The notes beneath the pieces are model-generated. The model searched no databases. It worked only from the letters and a program-made list of their open reading frames with translations, and was not told the DNA's origin. This document shows, one piece after another, positions 10,154-17,593 of a DNA stretch of 64,000 bases. Origin of the DNA: an uncultured Desulfobacterales bacterium (lineage in GTDB: Bacteria > Desulfobacterota > Desulfobacteria > Desulfobacterales > SpSt-501); NCBI GenBank assembly GCA_938048455.1, contig CALIUY010000001.1, forward strand, positions 17,051 through 81,050, in the 5' to 3' direction. The translations under genes and the position numbers were made by a program. How positions within the stretch are numbered: position 1 is the first letter of the stretch; every line of letters begins with the position of its first letter.

Positions 10154-11022
10154 GCCGGCGGGGCTCCGGGACGGAAGGCTCGGCCCAGGACCTCCGGGCG
10201 ACCCGCGAGATGCCAGGGGTTGCGCAAGTCTTCCTTGTTGTAGGTGAGGGGCTCGCCCGTGTCCTGCCGTACCACGAGGCCGCCTGCGGCTTCGACGACC
10301 GCCTGCCCGGCGGCCGTATCCCACTCCATCGTGGACCCCAGCCGGGGGTAGAGATCGGCACGGTCTTCGGCGACGAGGCAATACTTGAGCGCGCTGCCGG
10401 CGGGCACGAATTCGACCTCCCCGAGTTCGCGGCGCTTCTGCGCCACGAAGGCCTCGAGCTCGGGGGTGGCATGGGAGCGGCTGCCGACGATGACCAGGCT
10501 CGAGCCGCGCTCCCGCGGCAGGGGAAGCTTGCGGGCGACCGGCTCGAGTCGGGTCAGGCCCCCCGGCTCCGCAAGCCGTGGGGCAAGCCCCGCGGCGGCG
10601 TCGATGCGGAAAGCCCCCTTGCCCCGCAGGCCGAAATAGATCCGGTCGGGGACGGGAAGAAAGACCACCCCGAAGAGGGGGCGGCCCTCTTCGACCAAAG
10701 CGACGTTCACGGTGAATTCTCCGCGGCGGCCGATGAACTCCTTGGTGCCGTCCAGCGGATCGACGATCCACAGCCGGCGCCAACACCGGCGCTCGGCCCA
10801 GGGGATCTCGCGGCCCTCCTCGCTCAGCACCGGAAGCCCGGTCGTACGGAGTGCACGCTCAAGGATCGCGTGCGCCCGCCGGTCGGCCAGCGTAAGCGGC
10901 GAGCGGTCTTCCTTGTAGACGACCTCGGCCGCGGGGGAGTCGTAGACCTCGAGGGCCGCCGCCCCGGCGGCGAGCGCCGCCTGAAGTCCGGTTTGCAGAA
11001 GGGCCTCGAGCAAAGGGCTCAT
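10150..11022 (-). CDS. cysQ: 3'(2'),5'-bisphosphate nucleotidase CysQ family
   Basis: Inositol-monophosphatase-superfamily enzyme of 290 aa, predicted to remove the 3'-phosphate of PAP formed during sulfonucleotide metabolism. The metal-binding motif appears as [13 protein letters not shown] near residue 84, with a second metal aspartate in [13 protein letters not shown] near residue 225. The start at 11022 overlaps the copZ stop by 4 bp and its own stop overlaps copA by 4 bp, so it is translationally embedded between two copper genes. Why a PAP phosphatase should be in a copper operon is not obvious. Confidence 0.88.
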   Translation of the reverse strand: MSPLLEALLQTGLQAALAAGAAALEVYDSPAAEVVYKEDRSPLTLADRRAHAILERALRTTGLPVLSEEGREIPWAERRCWRRLWIVDPLDGTKEFIGRRGEFTVNVALVEEGRPLFGVVFLPVPDRIYFGLRGKGAFRIDAAAGLAPRLAEPGGLTRLEPVARKLPLPRERGSSLVIVGSRSHATPELEAFVAQKRRELGEVEFVPAGSALKYCLVAEDRADLYPRLGSTMEWDTAAGQAVVEAAGGLVVRQDTGEPLTYNKEDLRNPWHLAGRPEVLGRAFRPGAPPA

Positions 11023-11222
11023 GTCGGGGGGTAGCCGATCGCGCGCAGACGCGCGCGGATCGTCTCCTCGTCCGCCGGGGCTTCCCACTCGACGGTGACA
11101 CTCTTGCCGCCGGGGTCGCCTGCGATACGCCGCACCCCCTCCAGTGCCTGCAGCTCGCGCTCGATCGTGCGCACGCAATGGCCGCAGGAAATGTTGGGTA
11201 CCTGGAACGTCTGCCGCTTCAT
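11019..11222 (-). CDS. copZ: Copper chaperone, heavy-metal-associated domain
   Basis: 67-aa single HMA-domain protein with the metal-binding loop NISCGHCVR near residues 10-18. It should carry Cu(I) to the CopA ATPase encoded two genes downstream. ATG 11222 gives the canonical HMA length; a longer upstream frame has no similarity. The stop overlaps the cysQ start (ATGA). Confidence 0.9.
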   Translation of the reverse strand: MKRQTFQVPNISCGHCVRTIERELQALEGVRRIAGDPGGKSVTVEWEAPADEETIRARLRAIGYPPT

Positions 11223-11226
11223 CAGT

Positions 11227-12066
11227 TCATCCCTCCTGGCGCTCGGAGCCGCCACCTTCCCGTTCGCCGCAGAAGCGCCGGGTCCACGCCGCAACCTCTT
11301 CTTCCCCGAAAAGTCGGGCGAATCGCTCCCCGCCCCGGCTGCGGCGCTTGTAGAACTCCAGGCATTCCTGGAGGATCTCCACCACCCGGTCCTCCTCGAA
11401 AATGCCCGGAAGCTCGAAGGCGAGCCGCGGGTGACGCCCGAGCCGCCCGCCGAGCAGCACGCGGTATCCGCTCCAGGCCTCGGCGAGGGTTCCCGTCGGG
11501 CAACGGCGGATGCAGAGCCCGCAGTTCAGACATCGGTCGAGAGCGATCGTCGGCGGCCGCCCCTCTTCGGTGGCCAGGCGGATCGCCTGCTCGGGGCAGG
11601 CATCGCGGCAGGCGCCGCAGCGCGAGCAGACCTCGGCGGTGGTCTCGGGGACGCAGACGCCGATGATGCCCACATCGCGGATCTGGGGCTGGGAGCAGGC
11701 GTTCGGGCAGTCGGCGAGGGCGACCCGGAACTCGTGGTGGAACTTGAGCCCCCCCTTGACTTCGCGACGCAGAAAGTCGTAGAGCTGGGCCGCCTGGAGG
11801 ACGCGCTCGAGACGGCCGACGAGGCGCTCGGTCGGAAGCGCCCGCTGGGGGCACCCCCCGGACCCGAAGCAGGTCTCGAGTTGCCAGCCTTTGATTTCGG
11901 CCGCCTGACCGGAAAGATAACGCGCCTGGGCGGCGCGGACTTCGGTTAGGGTCACACGGCGTTTTCCTTCGGCGGCCGCCTCTTCCTCGACCCGGGCGCG
12001 CACGCGGCGGCGCACGAAAAAGGGAACGCGCTTGAGCGCCTCCTCGGCTTCAGCCGTCCACTCCAT
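11227..12066 (-). CDS. Sulfite-reductase-like siroheme/4Fe-4S protein with PCP_red domain
   Basis: 279-aa protein. Residues ~1-45 resemble the PCP_red domain found at the end of protochlorophyllide reductase subunits (W-x-AEAEEALKRVPFFVR). The middle contains the nitrite/sulfite reductase signature around FGSGGCPQR and DCPNACSQPQIRDVGIIG. Two 4Fe-4S motifs follow (CSRCGACRDACP and CLNCGLCIRRCP). Similar proteins in anaerobes are annotated as sulfite reductase-like hemoproteins. The cysteine arrangement could bind a coupled siroheme/cluster, but catalytic activity is unproven. The start overlaps the HEAT protein gene by 17 bp; copZ follows after 4 bp. Confidence 0.72.
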   Translation of the reverse strand: MEWTAEAEEALKRVPFFVRRRVRARVEEEAAAEGKRRVTLTEVRAAQARYLSGQAAEIKGWQLETCFGSGGCPQRALPTERLVGRLERVLQAAQLYDFLRREVKGGLKFHHEFRVALADCPNACSQPQIRDVGIIGVCVPETTAEVCSRCGACRDACPEQAIRLATEEGRPPTIALDRCLNCGLCIRRCPTGTLAEAWSGYRVLLGGRLGRHPRLAFELPGIFEEDRVVEILQECLEFYKRRSRGGERFARLFGEEEVAAWTRRFCGEREGGGSERQEG

Positions 12067-12793
12067 GGTGCTCCTGCAGGCCCCCGGAAAGGAGCGACGG
12101 GGTTGCCGCCGCGGCCATCGCCGCGACGGTCGTCTCGAACAGCCTCGCGCCGTCGAACCAGAGCAGCCGTGACTCGTCGGAGGCGAGCTCGGCCAGCCGG
12201 CGCGCATGGCCTTCGGGGTCGATCCGCCGCGCCGCCCGGGCCGCAAGCCCCCGGCAGGCGGCGTCCCCGGAGTCGAGGAAAGGACCCAGAAGCGGCCCCG
12301 CCGGAGCGGCGACGACGGGTCGGGCCTCGGCCAGGCGGCCCAGAGCCCAAAGCACCCCGAGTTGGAGGCCGGGATGGTCGAGGAAAGCCGCGGCGGGATC
12401 GAGAAACGAGACGATCAGCCGGCCGTACTCGGCGGCGAGCCGCTCGCTTCGCGCCGCCGCCTCCCCCAGAGCCTCGACGCAACCCCAGCCGATCCCGCCG
12501 GACTCGTCGTTCAGATTCCAGAGCAGCCGGCGCATCACCACGCGCGCGGACTCCGGATCTTGTTCCGCCAGCCGTGCGGCCGCCGCCCCCACGGCGACCG
12601 CAGCCCGCCAGCGAAGCAGCGCCTCGCGACTGCAAAAAAGTCCGATCAAAGGGCTGACCACCCGACGCAGGGGAAGAGCGAGAATGCGCGCAAGGCCCTC
12701 CTCAAAGGGTTCCCGGCCGAGCCGGGCGGCGAGCGCGGACCGCAGCGCACGGCCGGAGAGGCGCGCCCCGTTTTCCGCGACCAAGGCTTCCAC
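12050..12793 (-). CDS. HEAT-repeat-like protein, DVU0298 type
   Basis: 247-aa alpha-helical protein with alanine/leucine-rich repeats. It carries a conserved block, LLWNLNDESGGIGWG near residues 89-103, typical of HEAT-like proteins of sulfate reducers (DVU0298-like). No catalytic motif is visible. Its 3' end overlaps the siroheme/Fe-S protein by 17 bp and its start lies 3 bp after the ferredoxin stop. That spacing suggests a scaffold or maturation role for the Fe-S proteins beside it, which is inference from context only. Confidence 0.65.
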   Translation of the reverse strand: MEALVAENGARLSGRALRSALAARLGREPFEEGLARILALPLRRVVSPLIGLFCSREALLRWRAAVAVGAAAARLAEQDPESARVVMRRLLWNLNDESGGIGWGCVEALGEAAARSERLAAEYGRLIVSFLDPAAAFLDHPGLQLGVLWALGRLAEARPVVAAPAGPLLGPFLDSGDAACRGLAARAARRIDPEGHARRLAELASDESRLLWFDGARLFETTVAAMAAAATPSLLSGGLQEHHGVDG

Positions 12794-12796
12794 GAA

Positions 12797-12988
12797 TCAC
12801 TCCTCCTCCCAGCGGATGCAGTGCGCCGGGCAGTTCTTGATCGCCTCGTCGACCTGCTCCACGGGGTAGGAATCCAACTCCACCGCCTCCAGGAACCCCG
12901 CCTGATTCACGCGAAAGACCCCCGGGCAGAGGGCGATGCAACCCTCGCAGCGGGTGCACTCCGCAAGATCGATCCCCGGCCGCTTCAT
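12797..12988 (-). CDS. Single-cluster 4Fe-4S ferredoxin
   Basis: 63-aa ferredoxin with one [4Fe-4S] site: CTRCEGCIALCP near residues 11-22 and the fourth cysteine region NCPAHCI at the C-terminus. This is the monocluster ferredoxin type of Desulfovibrio and thermophilic anaerobes. ATG 12988 gives the usual ferredoxin length. It lies 25 bp after the flavodiiron gene, making an electron donor role for that protein or its other neighbours plausible. Confidence 0.88.
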   Translation of the reverse strand: MKRPGIDLAECTRCEGCIALCPGVFRVNQAGFLEAVELDSYPVEQVDEAIKNCPAHCIRWEEE

Positions 12989-13013
12989 GGTGCGCCGCCC
13001 GGCCTTTCGGCTC

Positions 13014-14216
13014 TCAGGAGGAAGCCCCCGGACTTTCGGCCACCGCTCGGCCGATCGCCCGCCCGAAGGCATGGCAGGCGGCGATCGTCTCCGCATCGGG
13101 GACGAAGGTCACGCGCAGACCCTCCTGGACGCGGGGGATCTTCATGCGCTCGAGTTCTTCCTCGATCTGCCGCACCGCTTCGCCGCTCCAGCCGTAAGAG
13201 CCGAAAGCGGCTCCGATTTTGTTCTGCGGCTTGAGCCCCTTGAGATAGCAGAGAAAATCGGCCACGGTCGGAAACAGGCCGTTGTTCAGGGTCGGCGAGC
13301 CTACGACCAGCGCGCGGGCATCGAAGACCTCGGTCACGATTTCGCTCCTGTGCCAGGCGCGCAGATGCATGGGCCGGGAGGGCACCCCTGCGGAGAGGAT
13401 CCCTTCGTTGATGGCCTCGGCCATCTTCTCCGTGCTGTGCCACATGGTATCGTAAACCACGACGGCGCTCCGGCCGGGCTCCTGGCGGCACCAGGTGCGG
13501 TAGGCCTCGAGAATCTTTGTCGGATTGGAGCGCCAGAGAACGCCGTGGTCGGGGCAGATCATGCGGATGTCGAGCCGAAGCTCCGCCACCTGTTGCAGCA
13601 GCTTCGCGATCAGCCCCGTATAGGGCAAAAGGATGTTGGCGAAGTATTTCTTCGCGTGGTGGAGAATGCGATCCCCCACTTCATCGTCGAAGGTTTCGGG
13701 GCCTGCATAATGCTGCCCGAAGCCGTCGCTCGAGAACAAGATACCGTCCTCCAGGGCGTAGGTGAACATGCTGTCCGGCCAGTGGATCATACGCGTTTCA
13801 AGGAAGCGCAGCGTCCTGCGGCCCAGCCGGACCTCCTCACCGGATCCCACGGCCCGATAGTTCCATTTCTGAGGAAAGTGACGCGCGAGATTTTTCGCCC
13901 CCATCTTCGAGCAGATCAGAGGCTTGTCCTCCCCGATGCGATGCATCACCCGCGCCAGACTTCCGGCATGGTCGAGCTCGGTGTGGTTGCTGATCACGAA
14001 ATCGATTCGCCGCGGGTCGATCACGCGCGAAATGTTCGCGAGCAGCTCGTCGGCGAACTCTTTTTTCACCGAATCGATCAGCGCCACCTTCTCGTCGAGG
14101 ATCAGAAAGGCGTTGTAGGTCGTCCCCAGGTCGGTCGAGTACCCGTGAAAATCCCGAATGTTCCAGTCGCGCACCCCTACGGAATAGATCCCCGGGGCGA
14201 CCTGCAGCGGTTCCAT
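13014..14216 (-). CDS. A-type flavodiiron protein (O2/NO reductase)
   Basis: Flavodiiron protein of 400 aa (rubredoxin:oxygen oxidoreductase family) that reduces O2 to water and/or NO to N2O in the cytoplasm. The N-terminal metallo-beta-lactamase domain carries the iron ligands HTELDH near 79-84, IHWPDS, SSDGFG and PDHGVLW. The C-terminal flavodoxin domain begins at VVVYDTMWHSTEKMA. A TTG one codon earlier is possible, but AGGAG lies 8 nt from the ATG at 14216. Rubredoxin genes lie upstream behind a terminator. First gene of the operon that ends with copA. Confidence 0.93.
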   Translation of the reverse strand: MEPLQVAPGIYSVGVRDWNIRDFHGYSTDLGTTYNAFLILDEKVALIDSVKKEFADELLANISRVIDPRRIDFVISNHTELDHAGSLARVMHRIGEDKPLICSKMGAKNLARHFPQKWNYRAVGSGEEVRLGRRTLRFLETRMIHWPDSMFTYALEDGILFSSDGFGQHYAGPETFDDEVGDRILHHAKKYFANILLPYTGLIAKLLQQVAELRLDIRMICPDHGVLWRSNPTKILEAYRTWCRQEPGRSAVVVYDTMWHSTEKMAEAINEGILSAGVPSRPMHLRAWHRSEIVTEVFDARALVVGSPTLNNGLFPTVADFLCYLKGLKPQNKIGAAFGSYGWSGEAVRQIEEELERMKIPRVQEGLRVTFVPDAETIAACHAFGRAIGRAVAESPGASS

Positions 14217-14258
14217 CAAAGCTCTCCTTTCGGCAGTTGTCCGATCTTTGTCCCTCGC

Positions 14259-14286
14259 AACCTAATCACCCCGGCGAAGGAAACAA
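14259..14286 (-). promoter_or_regulatory. Candidate promoter of the flavodiiron-to-copA operon
   Basis: Minus-strand TTGTTT (14286-14281) and TAGGTT (14264-14259) are 16 bp apart and follow directly after the rubredoxin terminator. Only three of six positions match in each box, so this rests mainly on position. Confidence 0.35.
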
Positions 14287-14291
14287 GCGGC

Positions 14292-14318
14292 AAAAAAAAG
14301 GGGAATGCGCCCCCTTTT
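14292..14318 (-). terminator. Intrinsic terminator after rubredoxin
   Basis: On the minus strand AAAAGGGG pairs with CCCCTTTT around a 7-nt loop, followed by four more T residues (8 T in total). This is a textbook Rho-independent terminator. It ends the small-redox-protein operon before the flavodiiron gene. Confidence 0.85.
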
Positions 14319-14371
14319 CCCCGCCGGCGAGGCGGAGACGGGGGCCATCCCCCGAATTGAACCCCGGAAGA

Positions 14372-14533
14372 TCAATCCTCGGGGGCGAAATCGGCCTTGG
14401 AAGCACCGCAGACGGGGCATTCCCAACTGTCGGGCAGCTTTTCGAAAGGGGTGCCGGCGGCGATGCCGTTGTCGGGGTCGCCCTGGGCGGGATCGTAGAC
14501 GTAGCCGCAGACCTGACAGACATAGCGTTTCAT
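14372..14533 (-). CDS. Rubredoxin
   Basis: 53-aa rubredoxin starting [10 protein letters not shown]. The Fe(SCys)4 site is formed by CQVCG near residues 6-10 and CPVCGA near 38-43, with the conserved [11 protein letters not shown] and FEKLPDSW segments between. It is the likely electron donor to the flavodiiron protein or desulfoferrodoxin. ATG 14533 gives the canonical rubredoxin N-terminus. Last gene before the terminator at 14292-14318. Confidence 0.95.
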   Translation of the reverse strand: MKRYVCQVCGYVYDPAQGDPDNGIAAGTPFEKLPDSWECPVCGASKADFAPED

Positions 14534-14570
14534 GTTCTCTTTCCTCCTTGAGGGGGTTGGGGATCCGAAT

Positions 14571-14792
14571 TCAGGCTTCGACGAAGCCTGCCTCATCCTG
14601 GACCGACCCGGGTCCACGGAGCGGCCGGAACATGCGTTTGCCCGCGCCGCAGACGGGACAGCACCAGGATTCGGGAAGTTCTTCGAAGCGGGTGCCTTTC
14701 GCGATCTTGCCGCGGCGGTCGCCCCGCTGCGGGTCGTAGAGACAACCGCAGTTCACGGTCTGGCACTGATAGATCTCTTCCGGCTTGGACAT
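14571..14792 (-). CDS. Rubredoxin-domain protein with modified first knuckle
   Basis: 73-aa protein related to rubredoxin. The second knuckle is normal (CCPVCGAGK), but the first is altered: the iron-ligand pair sits in [14 protein letters not shown], with four residues between the first two cysteines instead of two. That spacing, with an extra cysteine, recalls desulforedoxin-like variants and could shift redox potential. The ATG at 14792 was preferred because AAGGAG lies 9 nt upstream. An alternative ATG at 14816 overlaps the previous stop and would add eight residues. Confidence 0.75.
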   Translation of the reverse strand: MSKPEEIYQCQTVNCGCLYDPQRGDRRGKIAKGTRFEELPESWCCPVCGAGKRMFRPLRGPGSVQDEAGFVEA

Positions 14793-14812
14793 GGACCCGG
14801 ACTCCTTCGTCG

Positions 14813-15784
14813 TCATCGCTGCCCGGCCTCACGGCCGAGGAAATCGTCCACCCGCGCCTCGAGAGCATCCCGCAGACGGGTGAGCGGCTCGGTCTCCGCG
14901 GGGGCCAGCTCCCAGAATTCGTGTCGCGCCCCCTCCAGCCGCACGGCGGCCGCCTCGGCATCCAAGGCCACAACCACATCGGGGCGGCCGTGAGCCAGCG
15001 CCTCTTCCAGGCTCCGGGGCCGCTCGAAGCCGATGTCGATGCCCTTTTCGGCCATCGCCTCCGCTACCCCCGGCTGAAGCGCCGCCGCAGGCCGCAACCC
15101 CGCCGCGAGAACCTGCCAGGCGTCCGCCGCGCGCCGGCCGGCGAAAGCCGCCGCCATCGGGCTGCGGCGACCGTTCTCCCCGCCGAGAAAGAGAAGCCGC
15201 TTGCGGGCGAGCAGCGGGGCGAGAAGGCTCTCGACCGCGGCCTCGACCTCCTCGCGCACGGAGCCGTGTCGGGCCATGTCGCCCGGGGCCTCGATGCCGC
15301 GGTAAAGAAGGCTTCCGGCCAGCGGGGCGTCGATCGCGTCGAGGAAATAGCGGGCCGAGAGCAGCAGACCCTCGAAAAGGTTTTTCCCGCGCGTCGCCCC
15401 GACGCTCAGAACGAACCCCCGGCGGGTCGTCCGGCGCGGATCGGCGAGACCCAGCCGGTATTTGCGGGCCCAGAACACCTGGCAGCGGTCGACCAGCGCC
15501 TTGATCTGGGCGGTCATCCCGTAAAAGAAAACCGGCGAGGCGAGCGCCACGACCTCCGCCTCCCGGATCAAACCGTAGACCTCGCGCGAGACGTCGTCCC
15601 GGATGGGGCAGATGCCCCGCCTCTCGCAGACGCCCAGCTCCCGGCAAGGTTGGATGTCGGCCTCGTTCACCGAGACGGTGCGGGTCAGCGCGCCGCGCCG
15701 CGCGGCCGCTTCGAGAAAGGCCGATAGCAGGAAATGCGTGTTGCCTTTGCGGCGCGGACTGCCCTGGAGTCCCAGAACGAGCAT
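14813..15784 (-). CDS. NADPH-dependent FMN reductase fused to a degenerate arsenate reductase/LMW phosphatase domain
   Basis: 323-aa fusion. Residues 1-190 are a flavodoxin-fold NAD(P)H:flavin reductase (GSPRRKGNT phosphate loop; SPVFFYGMTAQIKALVDR flavin loop) with a cysteine cluster CRELGVCERRGIC. Residues ~195-315 have the low-molecular-weight phosphatase/ArsC fold. The P-loop reads GGENGRRSPMA, so the nucleophilic cysteine of CxxNxxRS is glycine and the domain should lack phosphatase or arsenate reductase chemistry. It may bind an oxyanion or a partner. It lies between the triheme cytochrome and the rubredoxin-like genes. Confidence 0.78.
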   Translation of the reverse strand: MLVLGLQGSPRRKGNTHFLLSAFLEAAARRGALTRTVSVNEADIQPCRELGVCERRGICPIRDDVSREVYGLIREAEVVALASPVFFYGMTAQIKALVDRCQVFWARKYRLGLADPRRTTRRGFVLSVGATRGKNLFEGLLLSARYFLDAIDAPLAGSLLYRGIEAPGDMARHGSVREEVEAAVESLLAPLLARKRLLFLGGENGRRSPMAAAFAGRRAADAWQVLAAGLRPAAALQPGVAEAMAEKGIDIGFERPRSLEEALAHGRPDVVVALDAEAAAVRLEGARHEFWELAPAETEPLTRLRDALEARVDDFLGREAGQR

Positions 15785-15797
15785 CGGAGCATCCGTG

Positions 15798-16166
15798 TCA
15801 GGTCTTGCGGTGGCAGGTCGTGCAGGCGGTCGGCCCCGCGGGCTTTCCCTGCTGCTTTCTCTCGCGGTGGCAGCGGGTGCACTGCTCGTTCATCACCTGC
15901 TTCCGGGCGAGCGTCCCCTGGGCCTTGAGCGCTTCGATCGCCCCGCGGCGCTGCGGGAAGACCGCGTGGCAGAGCTGGCAGTCCTCGAGCTTCTCCTGGT
16001 GCAACGCGTGCGGAAAAGGGACCGGACCGCTCGTCCCCCCTTCGAGCACGAGCTCGGCCGCCCCCCGGTCGTCGGCGGCAAAAGCCAGCAACGCGGCGAC
16101 GGCGCAATAGAGGCCCGCCGCGCAAAACAAACCCCTTCCCCAGGCATGAGCCCCGGCCGTCGGCAT
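15798..16166 (-). CDS. Triheme c7-type cytochrome
   Basis: 122-aa exported cytochrome. A signal peptide occupies roughly residues 1-31 (hydrophobic stretch ending LLAFAADD). Three CxxCH motifs follow: CQLCH, CTRCH and CTTCH, with extra histidines in FPHALH for bis-His ligation. This is the compact c7/c3 architecture used as a periplasmic electron shuttle in Desulfobacterota. It is 13 bp upstream of the flavin reductase fusion in the same transcription unit. Confidence 0.9.
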   Translation of the reverse strand: MPTAGAHAWGRGLFCAAGLYCAVAALLAFAADDRGAAELVLEGGTSGPVPFPHALHQEKLEDCQLCHAVFPQRRGAIEALKAQGTLARKQVMNEQCTRCHRERKQQGKPAGPTACTTCHRKT

Positions 16167-16221
16167 GAGCGTCCCTTCCTCTTCGCCCGCAGCGGATTTC
16201 GGCCCCGATTTCTCCGACGGC

Positions 16222-16437
16222 TCAGCGCGGGCTGAGGCTTTTGCCTTCGCCGACCAGCGTGCAGGTCGTGAAGTCGATCGTCGTCCCGCAGGCGCTGCAG
16301 CGGTGCGGACGGTCGAACTCGTCGGAGAAGATCTCCTTTTCCGCGCCGCACTCCTGGCATTTGCAGACGAAAGACTTCAAGGTCTTAAAAGTGGCGTAAC
16401 CCGGGCAATGCTGCGGGGTGGTCTCCTGTCCGGCCAT
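16222..16437 (-). CDS. Small zinc-ribbon protein, function unknown
   Basis: 71-aa cysteine-rich protein with two CxxC knuckles (CQEC near residue 29 and CSAC near 48) spaced as a zinc ribbon or rubredoxin-like site. An additional pair of cysteines lies on either side. ATG 16437 is preferred because AGAGG stands 9 nt upstream; ATG 16446 is possible. I do not recognise a named family. Its place among rubredoxins and flavodoxin suggests a redox or metal role. Confidence 0.7.
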   Translation of the reverse strand: MAGQETTPQHCPGYATFKTLKSFVCKCQECGAEKEIFSDEFDRPHRCSACGTTIDFTTCTLVGEGKSLSPR

Positions 16438-16464
16438 GGCGGTCATCCTCTCGCGGATCGGGTT

Positions 16465-16902
16465 TCAGGATTTCAGTTTCCGGGCAAGCTGACGGCCGTA
16501 CTCGTGGGCCATCTGCAGCCCGCCGCCCAGACGGCTCGACTTGAGGCGCAGACAGTCGCCGAGCATGTCCATGCGGAAGATGTTCTTCATCGTCTGAAAA
16601 ATGCGGTCGTTGGCTTCCCCGCTCCAGCCGAAGGCTCCGAAGGCGCCGCCGACTCGGCCCTCCAGATCGGCCTTCTCGGCCAGAAAGAGCAGCGTTTTCA
16701 TCGCCGGAAGCATGTCGCCGTGGTAGGTGGCCGAACCGAAGGCGTAGCCGTCGTAGCCGCGGAGATCGGCTTCGTTTTGAACCGCACGCGCATCCAGCAC
16801 TCGCGCGGCGTGCCCCTCCAGGCGCACGCCCTCGGCGATCAGTTCGGCGATGTCCCGGGTCTCCCCGGTGCGCGTGGCGTAAACGACCAACACCTTGCCC
16901 AT
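16465..16902 (-). CDS. Flavodoxin
   Basis: 145-aa flavodoxin. The FMN phosphate loop is YATRTGETRDIA near residues 8-19 (T-x-T-G-x-T type, slightly varied), and later loops GSATYHGDM and GAFGWSGEA contact the isoalloxazine. The last segment resembles the flavodoxin domain of flavodiiron proteins. It would serve as a low-potential one- or two-electron carrier. It is flanked by the zinc-ribbon and rubredoxin-like genes in a leftward operon. Confidence 0.88.
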   Translation of the reverse strand: MGKVLVVYATRTGETRDIAELIAEGVRLEGHAARVLDARAVQNEADLRGYDGYAFGSATYHGDMLPAMKTLLFLAEKADLEGRVGGAFGAFGWSGEANDRIFQTMKNIFRMDMLGDCLRLKSSRLGGGLQMAHEYGRQLARKLKS

Positions 16903-16956
16903 CGGGCCTCCATCCGAAGGCCCCGGGGCGGCTCCGCCCGCGGGGCCTCCCGCCTG

Positions 16957-17124
16957 TTACCGGTCCTTGCGGGCGATCCGGGGGTCGATACCCTCGGCCG
17001 TGCACTCCGGCGTGTAGCAGGTGTTGTCGAGGAACTCGCATTTCTCCTTACAGGACGGACACTGGTTCGGGTACTCGTCCGCCTGAAAGGTGTAGCCGCA
17101 GTTTGCGCATTTCCAGCTGGGCAT
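16957..17124 (-). CDS. Rubredoxin-like mini-protein
   Basis: 55-aa protein read from ATG 17124 to TAA 16957. It begins MPSWKCANCGYTFQADEYPN and contains CANCG and CPSCKEKC, a rubredoxin-type metal site as in the C-terminal domain of rubrerythrin. Two further cysteines follow (CYTPEC), which is unusual and could bind a second metal or form a disulfide. It lies 15 bp downstream of the desulfoferrodoxin gene. A tight family of such 55-60 aa proteins accompanies superoxide-reductase genes in anaerobes. Confidence 0.85.
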   Translation of the reverse strand: MPSWKCANCGYTFQADEYPNQCPSCKEKCEFLDNTCYTPECTAEGIDPRIARKDR

Positions 17125-17139
17125 GGGCACCCTCCGGAT

Positions 17140-17514
17140 TCAGGCTTTCCACAAGCCGTGCAGGTTGCAATACTCGCGGGCGCTCACCTGTTCGGCCCGG
17201 ATGCAGAAGACCGCCTCGGGCGCCTGCCCCGGCTTGAGGTGCTGCCGGTAGACCTTGCCGTCGACGACCAGCTCGATCCACTCGATCCAGTGCTTCTCCT
17301 CCATCGGGTGGGCAACGCTGCCGACCTTGACTTGAAACCCGTCGGCGGTCTTCTCGATCACCGGCACGTGCTTTTCCTTGGCGGCATCGACCGTGTTCTC
17401 CGCGAAGCGCTTCATCGGCTGGCCGCAGCAGACCAGCTCGCCCTTTCCTCCGTGGACGACCTCGACGATGTTGCCGCAGAGGTCACACTTGTAGATTTCC
17501 AGCAGTTCCGGCAT
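17140..17514 (-). CDS. Desulfoferrodoxin (2Fe superoxide reductase)
   Basis: 124-aa superoxide reductase that reduces superoxide to hydrogen peroxide without making O2. The N-terminal desulforedoxin domain has the Fe(Cys)4 centre CDLCG ... VCCGQPM. The catalytic neelaredoxin domain supplies His ligands in EKHVPVIE and [15 protein letters not shown], and the Cys-x2-His pair CNLHGLW. The conserved lysine of EKH, which guides superoxide, is present. ATG 17514 gives the standard [14 protein letters not shown] start. Partner rubredoxins are adjacent. Confidence 0.95.
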   Translation of the reverse strand: MPELLEIYKCDLCGNIVEVVHGGKGELVCCGQPMKRFAENTVDAAKEKHVPVIEKTADGFQVKVGSVAHPMEEKHWIEWIELVVDGKVYRQHLKPGQAPEAVFCIRAEQVSAREYCNLHGLWKA

Positions 17515-17593
17515 GTGCGTCTCCTTTCCTTCGCGTTCCGCGCTTTTCGGTGTTGCAGGGCGGAAGCGGCAATCGCAGCTCCCCGCCTTGCGT

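Noticed and set aside
7634..10243. An 869-codon plus-strand frame opposite copA
   Set aside because: Antisense shadow; copA has all P-type ATPase motifs on the other strand.
11227..12066. Dissimilatory sulfite reductase subunit DsrA/DsrB
   Set aside because: Only 279 aa with a PCP_red N-terminus and no full Dsr fold; better described as a sulfite-reductase-like small hemoprotein.
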